From Whitmania pigra (lineage: Eukaryota; Annelida; Clitellata; Hirudinida; Haemopidae), in the NCBI GenBank assembly GCA_021613335.1, contig JAJTWR010000365.1, forward strand, positions 1,330,501-1,394,500: a DNA stretch of 64,000 nt, read 5' to 3'. The number at the start of each line of letters is the position of its first letter. Positions within the stretch are counted from its first letter, which is position 1. A program made the translations under genes and the position numbers. Under the pieces are notes generated by a model. It was not told the DNA's origin and did not search any database. It saw only the letters and a program-made list of their open reading frames with translations. This document shows, piece after piece, positions 18,076 to 35,215 of the stretch.

Positions 18076-21000
18076 TATTGTATTATTAATATATTGGTTG
18101 AATGGGGCAATTTCTATTTTTGTGAGTTTCCTTTGACATTTACTTGCATTCCGAACTGTTTTTATTTGTCATTCTTCTTGAGAAATATATGTAATAAATA
18201 TATGTAATAAATAAATAAATATAATCTGTCGCTTACAAATTAAAAGTTTTAAATTAAATAAAACTTCCAACATGGTCAACATAGAAAAGAAACAGCCATT
18301 TGATGACTAAAGCTAATTAGTTAACGAGATAATAAAATTATATCAATCGGTAATTACCAATTTCAAGTTTTTAACACCTAGCTAACTAAGCCAATAGTTT
18401 GTATTGATTACAAAAAATAGTGATGTTTTTGGGAAATAATGTAAATTTTGTTCTGTCTTTGGTATAGTTGAACTAGTAATGCATTAGCGCTTCGTAGTCA
18501 TTATTTACCGAATATGTTATTCTTAGCGCATTACGATGTTTTTTAATAAATAACAATAATCGCACCGAAAGGTTTACCAAACATATCTTAATCGATAAAA
18601 CGATTCAGCATAAACTTCAAAACATCCCTCGACTTAAATTCATTGAAATTCGCTCAACCTTTGCAGATGTTCATTCAACTTTTATTTAAAATGTTACTTA
18701 AACACTTTTTATTGTGATTTTTTTCTGGTTACTTATAATATTTTCATAAATTTTCAATGTAAAAATACATCATAAAACAGTGAATATTTTAAATATTTTC
18801 AAATAGAATAAGTAATAAATTGATGTTTGTCTCACAACTGTTCGTCGGAAAATCAATAAAAAAAACAAGTCCAATAACCAGCAATAACAAGCATGCAAAG
18901 GTCACTTAACTTTAAACAGTGCTGAAGATATCACTATCGATCACTTTGATGATGAAGTTGAAGAGAACAAATTAAAAAACAAACAAACTGAAAAACCACT
19001 TAAAATTTATTTCGTAGAAAAACATATAAAATATGATTTCAGAAATAATTCTGGAACGCAAATTCAAACACAGATTTTTTGAAGACAGTGAGACTATGGT
19101 GATAGTTGGACAAATGATGTAATGCTATTGTAATTTTTATTTCTTTTTTAATTCTTTCTCCTGGAGAATTTTTCTTTGTCTCAATCAATTCGTTTCAAAG
19201 AGTTTCTTATTTTTGTCATTGTTTCGTTTAGGTACTCCTGCTGCTAGTAAATGAATATACAAATCATCAAACTAACAATTTGCAATGAGTATAAGATCAT
19301 TAAAATAATAATTTACAATAAATTTGAAATAATTACAAAAAAATTTACAAAGTCAAAGATGCTAAATATTTTTGTATCATCTTATTTGCCATTATGTGAT
19401 TTTTTATTACTACACTCGCACAACCAACACAAACATTCTTACGGTTAACAATAACCGAGGAAAAAGCAATTATTTGGGATGTTCACAATCAAATTGAAAC
19501 AGCAGGGGGTTTTTGTGAATACTGGTAAATATGTACAATAAATATACAATATCAATATAGATCAATAAAATATAACTATGGTAAAATATAAAAATATAAC
19601 AAAACTAATGCAATAATTAAAACTCAATTTAAAATCAAATGTTTTCTCGTTTCAAAGATTCTATTATAAAATTTTCATTTTTATTTCTCTTTCTTGGTTC
19701 AGAGAGGCTTAAAATAATTTTTTTTATATTATCCACGATGCACTGGCATTATCTGTTATTACACATGAGTATTTAGAAAATATTAAATTATTATTTATAT
19801 ATTTATAATTTAAGAATACTGCGCTTAACCTGAGAGTCTGCAAACAAAAGAGTGTAATAAGATGGCCTGTTAATGTCACTGTAAAAAGTATGAACACCAT
19901 GATGATGATCTTGATTACTGTAATGATGACGATGACGACGACGAAGATGATATTCTGATCAGATAAAGAAAATATTGCCTTGTTTTTTTGGCATTTAATG
20001 GGAGATCACGATGGCATTGACATGCAAAAACGTGAATAACATACCAATGGTATGATATCTAATTATTCCTAAAAGTAATTTTTAAATAATAATGTTATTA
20101 ACAAATATTCGTAACTCATTAATGTAATAACAATTGTTTACAAATATAATCATATATTATATATATATCATAATTAATATAATTAATATAATCATAATTG
20201 TGAAATGGTCATCAGAATGACTTTTAGTCGTTTCATATTTTCTTACTTATAATCTACACTTCCGATCACTATGTAGTTGTAAGGTAATTACTTTGAAGCG
20301 TAATTATCTGCTTTGCTTACAAAAATATCTGACGAACCAGGAACTATTCCAGATAATAAGTTTTAAAAGTGGGTCCTTAAAACAACAACCGTGATAAGGA
20401 GAAGCTGTCATCGTGGTTATGATGATGATGATGATTTTACTAACTAACAAATGAATTAATAAACGTTATTAAAGTTTAATGTTGATAATACAAATCATCA
20501 CCAACCTGGTTTTGTAGATATTAAGCACGAATTAAATCTCCAATATTTCATGACATTATACTTTATTTAGCTTCTAAAAGCTATTTTTAAATCTTCCAAT
20601 TCATTTGCTAAGGCACCAAATTAATTGAATGAATTTACTAAATAAATATTATAGTTTTTTTTCACGGCGTTAACTGCTGATCATTAAGAATGTGTTTGAA
20701 TCTTCAAATTCCTTAGTCTCACTAAATATATGTGTTACAGCAAGTAAATATATTATCTATTTCATTTATTCTCTTTTGCACTGCTTCAGTTGCATGTAAA
20801 AGCATAAATTAAATTTTAATTTTAATTTTTTATAACAATTTATCATAGTCTAGTTTTTCATTAAAATAAGTAATAAAATGCATGCAGATAATATAAAATA
20901 TAAGTTATTTAATATTTGTTTTAAACCTTTAAATTTTTATTGTAATTAAACAAAATCACAACTATCAAAATAATAATAATTATACAATTATTTTATTCTG

Positions 21001-21332
21001 TCCTCAAAATCTCAGAAAATGGCTTAATTACTCTATTAGGAATAAACTTGATCACACCATTATAAATAGTAATTATTGCATGATATCAACAAGCCGATGA
21101 TACCTGAGAACCAATGAGAAAAGGCGTTTTTAAGTAGAATCAATTCCCCTCCACTGATTGGCTGATGAACTCGAAAGTGGTAATGTTTGTAAGATTTAGA
21201 GTTTTTCTGTTATTGATTTTTTTGTTATTAGGTTTCCAAAACCTTGTAATATAATATTTAATAAATATAATGTACATAGAATATTTAATAATATAACCTA
21301 GCTTAATAACAATAATAGGAATATTATTAATC

Positions 21333-21371
<39 letters not shown>

Positions 21372-22179
21372 CGATTGTCCATAATTCTTTCGTTAACGAT
21401 GAAGGTGAGAGCTTACCGATACCGCTTGGTTTTCAGTACAATATTTGTTGTTTGACGATACATTTACTAGTTATTATTTGTGGATTAAAAATTTATTATA
21501 TTATTTTTATTTTATTCGTTTCTAAATTAATGGGAAATTGTGAAGTAAATTTTGCTTTATTAAGGATTTCATCTTTGGTTGGCGCCAGAAGTTATCTGTT
21601 TATCAGGATCTGTTTTCATTAAACAAACCTCCTTCAGTTTTTATTCTGTCCATATTATAATAATCTAATCTATTATTCGTAAAATAAATATAAAGCTCAG
21701 TTAAGAATGTTATTAATTTTAATTATTACTCTTTGTAATGCTTCACATCAAAATCTAATCACATATAGGTTTATATATTAATTGTATTTAAGTTTTAAAG
21801 AAAATCTCATAAATAAACACATGACCAGGGCTTGCATAAAGGCCAGATACTCTATCTACTAGTAGTCTAGCCAACGCAGGTCGAGACAAAGACGACTTTT
21901 ATGTAGTCACCTGCTGATTGATTGATTGATTGATTAGGTGAGCACTGATTTCCACAACATTCAAGCGGCCTTAGAAATGCTGCTGCATTTGTCTCATTCA
22001 TTCGATTTATTATTTTTATTTCTTCTTTCATCTTTTATATATCATTTATATATCATTTTATTTCTTCTTTTCATCTGAATGTGTACTGGACGGAATTTTT
22101 TGTATAAATCCCAAGAAACTAGCCAATTGATGGACGAAAATTGTCGGGATAATCCACGAAAGGGCTAACCATAATAAAG
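18076..22179. other. Receptor intron or upstream region, no gene seen
   Basis: AT-rich, without recognisable exons on either strand. It contains a short (TAA)n run at 21336-21370 and a GATT repeat near 21912-21935. If 23277-23328 is the first coding exon, this is intron 1 of the receptor. Confidence 0.5.
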
Positions 22180-22513
22180 ATGTTGATCAGGAAATGTTTA
22201 ATCGGATGGAGAGCTCCAATGCTGTTTCGCAAATTCGCGCACCATCCAGAGGATCCAGAGAACAATTTCGAGACATGGTTCCAGAGGTTTGAAGGCAGTG
22301 TTTCAAGCCAGCATTTTCCCAGCGACATTGAAAATTTGCTACTTTCTCTGTTGGACTCGAATGTTATGCGCAGTTTTCAGCCAGAATCTCACCAAAAGCC
22401 GCCGACAGAGATGAGTTGGGAAGAAACTGAAAAAGTTCTGAGGGACTTATTCAGTTCAAAAAAACTCTTTTCCACCGCAGATGAGAATAATTTCAAATTT
22501 CTTTTGCACCAGT
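22180..22513 (+). pseudogene. Gag-like retroelement fragment
   Basis: An open frame of about 110 codons reads NNFETWFQRFEGSVSS, then LLLSLLDSNVMRSF and MSWEETEKVLRDLFSSKK. This resembles the capsid part of Ty3/gypsy-type Gag proteins. It has no convincing ATG and is cut off at 22513 by unrelated sequence. Downstream, GAGAAGGGGGCAATG at about 22996-23010, followed by TGTTATAACC, looks like a polypurine tract and LTR start, so a decayed element may span 22180-23100. No polymerase region remains. Confidence 0.45.
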
Positions 22514-22575
22514 CAGTGATGGTCCCCATCTCCCGGACCGGTACCGGCCCGTGGATCAAATGACACCTGGTCGCC
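22514..22575 (+). mobile_element. hAT-like transposon terminus interrupting the Gag relic
   Basis: The sequence starts CAGTGATGGTCCCCATC and continues with CCGGACCGGTACCGGCCCGT. This CAG... end with an ACCGGTACCGG palindrome resembles termini of Tip100-type hAT elements known from vertebrates. The opposite terminus and an 8-bp target duplication were not found. Confidence 0.3.
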
Positions 22576-23276
22576 CAAAGAACAATAATTTATTTTCATT
22601 TTATTTACAAAAATTAAAATAGTTTGTAGGACTTGAGAACAACCGCTGCCATTTCTTTGTTAGCATGTTATTTAACAGCGTATTTTTTTTCTTTAAAGTT
22701 ATTAACCGCATCAAAGCATATGTCTTTAACTCGCAGTTTTAAAATTTTAGATGCCTTCTCTTATAATAAGAAAAAAGATGGTTATCCAATTTTGACATGT
22801 TTCAGACATTAGCGGAGATTTTATGAGAGACTGAGCTCAATTCATTCTCCATGTTGGTGCACGATCTTTGCTTTTAAAAATGTATCTCTTAAGGAGGATA
22901 GCAGTAAGGGATCGTCAAAGTAGAGTCTGTGTCTTCAGAGTCAAAATGAAATTTTGGCTAGCCACATCAAAGAGTTTTTTCGGGATAAATAGATTTGAGA
23001 AGGGGGCAATGTTATAACCGCACAATAAAATAATTATTCCTATATTACGGATATGCAAATCATTTCATAAAGCACTTCACATTCCAGAATTCCTCAACTA
23101 CACGAAAGATGTTAATTATCTCATACCTGAATCTATAAATCCTTCACATACACGGAAATAATCAGCTCGATTAGTGGCTCAATAAACCTATCAATTAATT
23201 TATTAGGTCGCGGATTCCCATTTATTACAATGTGTTGTCAAGATCTCTCCAACAAAGAGATGGAAAAAGCTTTTAC

Positions 23277-23328
23277 CGGAGATGTGTGTTCCAGTAGTAC
23301 TTGCGGAAATGAACAATCCACAGACCAT
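23277..23328 (-). CDS. Possible signal-peptide exon of the nAChR gene
   Basis: On the minus strand an open frame ends ...FISASTTGTHIS with one spare base before a GTAAAA donor (exon end 23277). Joined to 17915 it gives THIS-GVYSG in correct phase, where the mature receptor starts. The stretch ILWTMVCGLFISAS is hydrophobic, as a signal peptide should be. The only in-frame ATG, at 23328, would leave a short signal of about 14 residues, so either a further upstream exon supplies the start or this is a chance match. The implied intron is about 5.4 kb. Confidence 0.4.
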
Positions 23329-23654
23329 TGTCCAGAGAATCCCTATACCAGTCGGATGTTCGCCTTCACAGATTCCAGGGGTCACTATTAAGTATCTAAA
23401 TAAGATTTTTGTCCATGCATAGAATTCCAAGAGTGCTCGTGTCAGTTAATTAAGACAGTTCGCTGAAAGTGAGGTTAAAGAATACTGTCAAATGCATGGA
23501 ATCAAACATATGAGGTCTCCAACATTTTAATGGACCAGCTGAATTGTTCTGCGAATACCTTCAAAAGGACTTTGTAAAAGTTAAAATGAGAGAACGTACG
23601 TCTGAAGTTTTGTGGACAAGATGACAGAAATGTCCTAATTTATTTATTTATAAT

Positions 23655-23757
23655 ATCCAACAGATGATGAAGTATAATATCCTACAGATGATGAAGTTAT
23701 AATATCAACAGATGATGAAGTATAATATCCAACAGATGATGAAATATAATATCCAAC
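23655..23757. repeat. Tandem repeat, about 26-bp unit, four copies
   Basis: Units of the form CAGATGATGAAGTATAATAT with small differences. Confidence 0.8.
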
Positions 23758-23759
23758 GT

Positions 23760-26700
23760 AGGAGTTCCAAGAAGATGATAGCGTTACATCTATCCAAGTC
23801 ATTCTTCACGGATATTTAGTAGGGTATTCACAAAATATTGACGATCACTTTACTATGAAGAAGCAAAAGAAAAAAAATAATAGGTCGACATGTCAGTGAA
23901 TTAAGTCAGGGAATAAGGCAGATGGAGCTTCGAAAGACCTGTGTTTGACCTACCTATCATTAGGATTAATAAGAAAAATTCTAAAGGTGATTAATACCGA
24001 ACAAATATGCCAAAGGTCATCATGAAGCAAGGACAACAAGGGCCAGTTAGACAGCTCTGGCGTTTTTCTTATGGAGGCCTATAAAATAACTACTATTATT
24101 ATAATTAATATTATTGCTATGAAAGAAGTCAAACTCTTGACACATGCTAAGTGGGTTTGTTGGCATTTGAAGTTTATATTGACAATATAATTATTATATA
24201 TTAGTAATCGTTACCATTTATAGGCAATAAAATATAATGAATATTAGGTATATAATTTAATAAAATAGTAATGTCAGATTGCATAAGTCAAATAAATTAA
24301 TTTCAATAAATTAATAATAAAGACAATCGTTTAATAATTTAATAGATAAGTTAAACCGCACCTCATCTAATATGTAAACGAACTTGGATCCTCAAGAACA
24401 TCATTATGTGTAATAAAAACAAATGTAATATCATTCTCTCAATATTTTGATTCCCATATCTTAATATATTTATTTATTCCATAAGTAAGCACAGGACAAA
24501 TGTCTCTTAATGCTTGAGTAAAAAAATGATTAAGAAATAAATATCGCATTTTATTGAAGACATTAAGGATTTCAGCAATAGTACAATTGCATCATCATTT
24601 ATAAAACACCTTTGCCCCGTGGTTTGATAGCGGGTAAAGATGACTAGAGAATGCGATGCAATCTTTGACAACCGCAATTTGTGTCATTAATTGGTTAATG
24701 TAAATTAATGTGGAGCCATAAGTTATGTCATAGATATTTAGCATGACATCAGAATTAACCAATAGAGTAATTTTACATTATGGTCAGTTCATTTTGTACA
24801 TACTCCATCACTACAAAGTCTGATTTATCATCCTTATCGTTATTAGTTCTTATTAGTTCTAACATTCTTATTTTCCATCTCGTTAAAGTTCATTCTTTGT
24901 AAGATCACTGTTTATTTATTCTTTGTGAGATTACTGTTTATTTATTCTTTGTGAGATCACTGTCTCTAATTGCTTGATCAGGATTCAGGAACATCGACAA
25001 AGATACTTTAATTTTTCAATTTGTAAACATTAGTCTTACGTACAATCAAACGGAACAATTAATTATATTATTATTATTAATGGCGCTTATTACTTTTATT
25101 GCAAGGGCTCAGTATCAACAACAATAATAAATTAAATTGTATATCCCTGGAAAAAAATACATATCAGTCATACACATACAATTTAATTTCTTTAATTTAT
25201 AGTTTATTATTATTATTTAAATTAAATTAAAATTGAAATGGCGACATTAATATGAGTAGAAGGGTGAATAAGTAAATATGGGGAGTAGATTGATGGTTAA
25301 GTGGCTGAGGGTGAGTGGATGGGTGGGTGATGGGTGAGAAGATGGATGGGTCTGTGAGTAAATGGATTATCATTTTCCAGTCAATGCCTTGCATGGTGCA
25401 AAATCAACGCCCGGAGCAGCAAAGCCTGAGGAAGCAGAGAAATGTGAAGATGTTTTTCTTTTCATGTTTATCACGTTTATCAGCTTTCCTTTGCACTCAC
25501 TTTCATAATTCAACCTTCACGATATTTCTTCTTATTTTATTTTAATTATAATTGTAATTATTACCATTCTTCTTTTTATCTAATTGTTGTTAAAGTTGAT
25601 GTTTTAAATTTTATAAATTGTTCAATGTTATTTAATATTAATATTAACCCTTAATGATATTAATATTACTATTAATCCTTTTTTAAATAATAATATTAAT
25701 ATTATTATTAATCTTTTTTTAAATAATGTTATCAACATTACTTGGAATTAATCGTGTGAAATTGAGCCTTTTTAAGTTCTTTGACCTGCTTGGTTTATCT
25801 TATAAAGACATTTACCGCTCCAAGCTAAATTCTGAATTTCCCTTTCTGCGTAAGGAATGGTTTATTTTATTTTTAATATTAATGAAACTATTTTTAAAAT
25901 TTTACTTTTATTAATGACTAACGAACACTGAAAAACAATTGCAACTCTTTACAACTTACTCAACGAAAATATGTTTCAACTAATTTTATTTATAATTATG
26001 ATTGTAATTAACATTAATTTAATCTAAAAAGATTTATTTTTAATGGAGGCAGCAGATATGGTTCAAGGCAGGGTGGTTATGAGAGTGAGAACAAGAATTT
26101 GGATAAAGAGATTTCAACAAGCATATTTTTCTCCTCTCCACTTTTATCCACATCTCACTCTTGGCGAAAAGTTAATGTCACGAATGTTAACACTTTCAGA
26201 TATAAGATGTAATTATGTAAGATAAAGCACAACCATAACTTAACAGTAAATATTTCTTTACATTTAAAGTCCAAATTTTAAAGCCTAATCAATGCAATTC
26301 TTAGGAAGCATGAGGATTCTTGAATATTTGTATTATTATTATTGTTACTATTATTATTATTGTTATTATTATTAAATTATTATTATTATGTCATATTAAT
26401 TTATTAAACTAAATTTATTCATAGTCTGGCAAAACGTTTGAATTACGACAAAATAGGCACAAAGGCTTTAAAGCAACTCTCTGAAAGTGAAGGCGGCAAT
26501 TTATCAGGCGAACAAACATTTCAACATCAGGCCATTTCTGGTTGTGTTTAAAATTGAACTTCCAATTAAAAAGTCTGTTCCCGAACTGCCAGGAATTGGG
26601 TCAACGAACGGGGTCATGTTTTAAGGTCAAGTCACGAGGTCATTCTTCGCGTGTTTTCAGTTCAAGAAAATAAATCTCCAGTTGCGGTCTTATCTTTGGT

Positions 26701-28099
26701 GTTGTCAGATTTGCTAGCAGGCGATGGAGTACAATTGTGCGCAGATTATCGCAGCTCATTAATGTTCATTATTATGTTGAACGGGTGGATCAAGTTAGTT
26801 TCATATTAATTGGTATAGCTAATTTATAACAATATCAATCTAGCATTAACATTAACCTTAACTTAACAAGCAATGAATTATCAAATTATTATTCAAAGCA
26901 TCAATATTCATCATTTCGTCCGATATTCCATTTCATCATCATCATCGTCGTCGGCCGAATCAGCGCATGAACGGAGTTCTTTGAACTTCTGAGTCACTTT
27001 GTGCAACTTACGACTTTAATAATTAATTTTAAAAATTCAAACAAACCAATAAGTTTACAATAAATTTGAATGAAGAACGACACATTCATTTTGAGAATTG
27101 ACGCTGAGATTAATGAGTTTATATATAGGATTTGAATTTTAAGTTAAGATAATGAATTAATAATTAATTTATGCGTAAGATAGTGAGTTAATAGTTAATT
27201 TATGGCGAGAAAGTTTCATCGTATTTATCTGGCATATTTTATTTTGTCATATTTATGCCTATTTCTCTATCGAAACTCGATGCTATCTAGCCATCAAGAA
27301 ATTTGTCTAGATATAACATCTATTTACCTATCCGTTTACAATGAGATTACAAGATTTTAAGTGGTGTTAGTCATCACAATGTTATTTAAACATAAAATCG
27401 GTTAAAATACAATCAAATGTTCAACTACCTTCGAGAAAGCATAGGATGCAAGTTGACCAAAAAATGAATAGTCTCGAAGCTGTAAAAATATTTGAGATCA
27501 AAATAATTATCTTTAATAATATAGTACAGCATATAAGTACTCTTATACAAACTAAACATGCTATGATGCAACTTATCGAGGTATAGTATCGACACTTCAT
27601 TGTATTCATTGTATTGTATGTGATAACTATTTACATCGCATTTGTTTTTGTCGTTTTTTGTCAACAGGTGCATACGATGTTACTGTTCGTTCAATGTTAT
27701 TTGACTTTTACTGATTAATGACTTAAATTTGCATACTGTATTTTGCTAAGCAAACAATGACAATGTATGCATAATAAAAGTCATGAGATGAAAATTAAGT
27801 AAATAATTCAACGTGGAAATCAATCGTAATATTTATCATTTTAAATGTGTTCAATTAATTTGTATTAAATAAATAAATAGATATATATTGGTTATTAAAT
27901 TCAATACTTGAGTCTCCTTTTTTAACTTATCATAAAATATCGCTAACTAATGTAGACGATCGTGCTATTCAAAATATTCAGATGCATTACTAATAACCAT
28001 AAAAAAACAAATTATTTGAGTTACTTCTGATAATAATAATAATAATAAATGACAAAAAAATATTTAATTAAATAACCTCACCTGATTTTAATTCTCCAG
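23760..28099. other. Intergenic stretch, no secure gene
   Basis: Mostly AT-rich. It contains a three-copy 26-bp tandem repeat (24892-24962). Two less AT-rich islands deserve note: 25378-25430 (plus) has an acceptor-like TTTTCCAG and an open frame with PEQQSLRKQRNVKMF; 26423-26550 (plus) has an open frame LAKRLNYDKIGTKALKQLSE. Neither matches a family I recognise and neither has a supporting neighbour exon. Confidence 0.4.
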
Positions 28100-28219
28100 T
28101 CATGTCAAGGCATCAGCCGAAGAATTGTCTCCGAATATTACTTTCCTCAGAACTTGGACATGATCCGAGAAGTTGTCGAACTGCTTGAAAATCGTTGTGG
28201 TGCCATTTCCCGCTGCTAA
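28100..28219 (+). CDS. Candidate terminal exon of an unrecognised gene
   Basis: After a clean acceptor (TTTTAATTCTCCAG) an open frame of 39 codons runs to TAA: SCQGISRRIVSEYYF, then NLDMIREVVELLENRCGAI. Its composition is much less AT-rich than the surroundings and the codons look protein-like. I recognise no family, and no upstream exon was identified. It could be the end of an unknown gene or a chance frame. Confidence 0.25.
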   Translation, partial: SCQGISRRIVSEYYFPQNLDMIREVVELLENRCGAISRC

Positions 28220-28642
28220 ATCAATATTCCAAGTACCGACTCGAGTTTTCCAAATCAGAAATTTTTAAATCCTCAACATTGATTGCAACCAGTCTCATAA
28301 TAATCGATATCAACAACGATAATTGTAACTATTATTTGTATTATTATTATTATTATTTTAATTAATATTATTACTAGTATTCTCGTTATTATTATTATTA
28401 TTTAATATTATTCTAGTTCGTATTTTTTTTTGTATTACTCGAGAAACATATTATCCAAGGCCTTGCGGACAATATTGGACATAAAAAAAATACTCTTTAA
28501 ATGTATTTTCAAGTTTTCTTAGTTTTTAAGACAACGCGCTCCCGCCAAGCTACTCCGAACAACTGTGCAATTCACGAGAGCTGCGACTTATAAATAAGAG
28601 AGTTCACTGGCCACTGGTGATGATGATAACAACATCGAGGGC

Positions 28643-28944
<302 letters not shown>

Positions 28945-29051
28945 CGTTAATCACGACAATCACATGTTTTTCTTGAATTCTTTGAGTTTCCTTTGTAAAA
29001 TTTGAGATGAAATTGAAGTGAAGTTCAGGTCAGGTTGAGGTCAACTTGGGG

Positions 29052-29160
29052 TCAAGTCGAGAGGTCGAATGGAGGTTCCGAGTGGATCCCGAAGTTGAAC
29101 ATCTGGTCCCCGGTGAGAGATGAGTCATCACGGGAAGACAGCTCATAGTTGCTTTCGTGG
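29052..29160 (-). CDS. Candidate terminal exon of an unrecognised gene (minus strand)
   Basis: On the minus strand an acceptor-like TTGGTTGTAG is followed by 35 codons and a TGA: HESNYELSSRDDSSL, then DQMFNFGIHSEPPFDLST. The sequence is polar and serine/acid-rich, like a cytoplasmic tail, and stands out in base composition. No upstream exon and no family match were found. Confidence 0.25.
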
Positions 29161-30532
29161 CTACAACCAAACCGAACACACCATTGTCTGTGTGTCCAAT
29201 ATAAATTATTATTATTTAGATATCAATATTAATCTTAATAATAACATGGTAGTTAATAAAACAATAATGAATTATTAATAATGTCGATGGATGAGTATGA
29301 GTAGTAATAGCAGTAAAAAATAATAACATCTTATCGTTGATGAAAATAAATATTGGATAGGCGATGAGAAGTTTCGCCTCGATTATTGCTATTTATTATC
29401 ATTGGTGGTTTTTACGACATTCACACCTGTTGCACAACATCATCATCATCATCGTCGCTATCGTCTTCGTTATCATCAGCAAACACGCATGCATACATCG
29501 CTGCATCACAAATATTAGCATAAAGTTCACCCCAGTAAAACAAAGACTTGAAACTTTCAAGCAAAGAGTTGGTTCATCAATTTGACAATTTTGGAAATAT
29601 AAATTAGACTTGGAAAAATACTACATTAAAGAATAAATAACAAAATAGTAAATAAATAATAAAATATTACATTAGAAATTAAAGATAAATTTATGAGCAA
29701 ACATTAACAAATACGTTAATGTCACAGCTCCGCTACGATAGGTCGTACAGGTTGAACACGCACCTGTTGAAATTCAGCCCCGCATCGAGTTTTTCTTAAT
29801 TGTTTTTGTGAATATCACAAATACCAATGAATATCACAAATACCTGATGCATGTCAACATTTAAGTGTATTGTATTGAATAATAAACAACACACTCGTGA
29901 TAATTTATTGTTTATTGCTACTTTTCAAAGATTTTATTTAGGGTCACCCAAGGACCACAATATAAATATTAATATAAATAACTACTACTACTACGACTGC
30001 TATTACAAAAATGATTACACTATTCGGATAACACAAAGCAACTCGACTAAATGTTATTATTTATTAAATTATTTGTTTGGTTTTTTTGCTGCACAAACGT
30101 TGTCGCTAATATATTTTGGTCGAATAAAATTATCTCAATTTTTTTTAAATACAATTAATAATTACTGATTATAATTTATTATTTATTATTATTAATTTAT
30201 TATTTATTGCTATTAGCTTAAGATTTTTAATAATCTCAGATCTTACAACATGATTTCATGCTTATTAGTTTAGTTATCAGTATCAATGTTGAACAATAAT
30301 CAATATTGTTTAATATTCCTATAACTTCAATTGTTGTCGAAAAATTAAACAATTGATTGACTTATATATCAATATTGTTTAATACTCCTATAACTTCAAT
30401 TGTTGTTAATTAAAATTAAACAATTGATAAACTTATTCATCTCAAACCCATTTGTGAGACCAGATACGTGATTTAGATGCTCATCATCCAAATTACCCAT
30501 TTATGGTTGCTAAAAATTGCTTTAGTAACCCT
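29161..30532. other. Intergenic stretch, no gene seen
   Basis: AT-rich. It includes a tandem duplication with a 69-bp period at about 30301-30436 (CAATATTGTTTAAT...AACAATTGAT in both copies). Confidence 0.6.
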
Positions 30533-33460
<2,928 letters not shown>

Positions 33461-34793
33461 GTGACAGGTTTATCTCCTAGACGGGAATTCCGTTCCATTG
33501 GGATATACCGTGAAATAGCAAATTTTCTAAACCTTTAAAAATGTATTTGTAAAAAACTTGTTCATAATCATCGGTACATGTAAAGACACATAGTCATCAG
33601 TACTTGTACTTGTACTCGTATTTGGACCTTGAGTACTTGTTCTTGTATTTGAGACTAGAGTACTTTGTCCCATGTCTGTTGTATAGTTCAACTGTCAAAG
33701 AATGTTGTATTTTGGAGTATTTAATGTAATTTGATAAAATTATACTTTTTAAAGGTTCTCTCTTAAAGACATAATTAGACATTTTTAGTTTTAACTTTAT
33801 TTGCCATTGTTCACAGTGAACACTATCCAGTCCTTATTATTATTTTATAATTACGATGTAAATAGTCCGATGTAAAATGTTTCAGATAGCTAAATTGTTG
33901 GCTTCTTTATTTCCACAACAATTGATTTGTGTTGTCAACTTAACTTTACCTGATCTTCTTCAACCTTTTCCCTGAAAACATTCACAAAAATGATACACTA
34001 GCAAGAGATGTCGAAATTTTCTTGTAGGAGCTTATTCATGTAAGCCCTCCTTATTCACAAGGATGATGCAAAAGCCGTAGATGGATTTATATTGGTTTCA
34101 GAACCTGCGTTCCTGGTTGGAAGCCCTGCATGAACATCTGAAGTCTGTGTTTATCATAAATTGACTTAATACATTGATTCCTCCATTGAAGCGCAAGATA
34201 GTAAATGGGTGATCATTTACTGTGACCTGATCACTTTATTTCAATTACGAACGAAGTTTCAAAAGCAATTTTATTCAAGAAATTCCACTTAAAATTTGAA
34301 ATCGAAAAGAAAAATATCTAAAATTGAGGCTGTAAATTGGCGCTTGTGAAATCGGTTCATGTCTGAACTCAGTCAGGAACGGGTGATGCTAGTTACTCCG
34401 AGTTATCTGTTTAGGAGTTCATGTTACTTTTTGATTTTCGTGTCAAGGTATTTTAAAATGAGTTTCACCCAATAATCTGCTCGTTTTACCTTAAGATGCG
34501 CTTAGAATGTTTGCATCGGTGCCAAAACACCGAGCATCCGTCTTGTTCAGATCCAAGTACAAACGCATAAATAATCACACCAAACAAAAATAAATCTTGT
34601 TGAAAAATTAGCTGACATGATTCATTTCAAAATTGTTGGTTTTGCACAACAAAAGCACTTTATAAGCAACAAAACACTTGGGATTGCGCACGTTGCGAGG
34701 CAATATTAAACTCATTCCGCAGATTCGACCAATAATCGATAAGCAAATCATTGATCCAGAGGCGAAAGCATCGCACCAATAATTTTTTTCAAG
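33461..34793. other. Intergenic stretch, no gene seen
   Basis: AT-rich. It includes the second copy of the GTACTTGTACTTG-type dispersed repeat (33600-33670). Open frames are short and without support. Confidence 0.5.
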
Positions 34794-34974
34794 CAAGCGG
34801 ATTTAGGGGACCGAGAACCATGACGCTTTCCGTCATTTGGAAATTATATTTTTTTAAATTATTTCAATAATTTAACACTTTCGACAAAACTTTAGCAGCT
34901 GCGCCCCACTCCTTTAAATCCGCCCACTTGCTCCAGTGCGTGGCCCCGGCCAAAGTGTTCTAGATCCGCCCTTG
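34794..34974. mobile_element. Candidate MITE (181 bp)
   Basis: The left end reads CAAGCGGATTTAGG and the right end, reverse-complemented, CAAGGGCGGATCTAG, an imperfect terminal inverted repeat with a GGCGGATCTAG core often seen at DNA-transposon ends. The inside is GC-richer than its surroundings (GCCCCACTCC, GGCCCCGGCC). A clear target duplication was not found. Confidence 0.35.
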
Positions 34975-35084
34975 AAATACACTACCGGCCACTTTATTTG
35001 GTTTGTTCAAAAAAACACAATTGTAATTTTTTAGTTGTACATATTCGATTTTTTGAGTGCCCGATGTCTCCTAACGGGATTTAC

Positions 35085-35215
35085 CATTTGAATAGCCCCC
35101 CAACCCGAGGGCGCTTCCTGTCAGTGCAGGTTGGGTTTCGAACACGTCACAACACGACTGTTGCTGCCACCGCCACATGCAGGAACGCTGCTATCCGGCC
35201 AACTTTCACATGTTA
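35085..35215 (-). repeat. tRNA-derived SINE copy
   Basis: On the minus strand GTTGGCCGGATAGCAGCG fits a polymerase III A-box region and GTGTTCGAAACCCAACC a B box, with GCAACAGTCGT between them. The same arrangement and wording occur at 41117-41290 on the plus strand. The 3' tail is not preserved. Confidence 0.6.

Noticed and set aside
25315..25545. Receptor-like LRKQRNVKMF peptide on the plus strand
   Set aside because: It resembles a short GPCR loop-to-helix boundary, but the following residues do not form a family-like helix and no partner exon exists.
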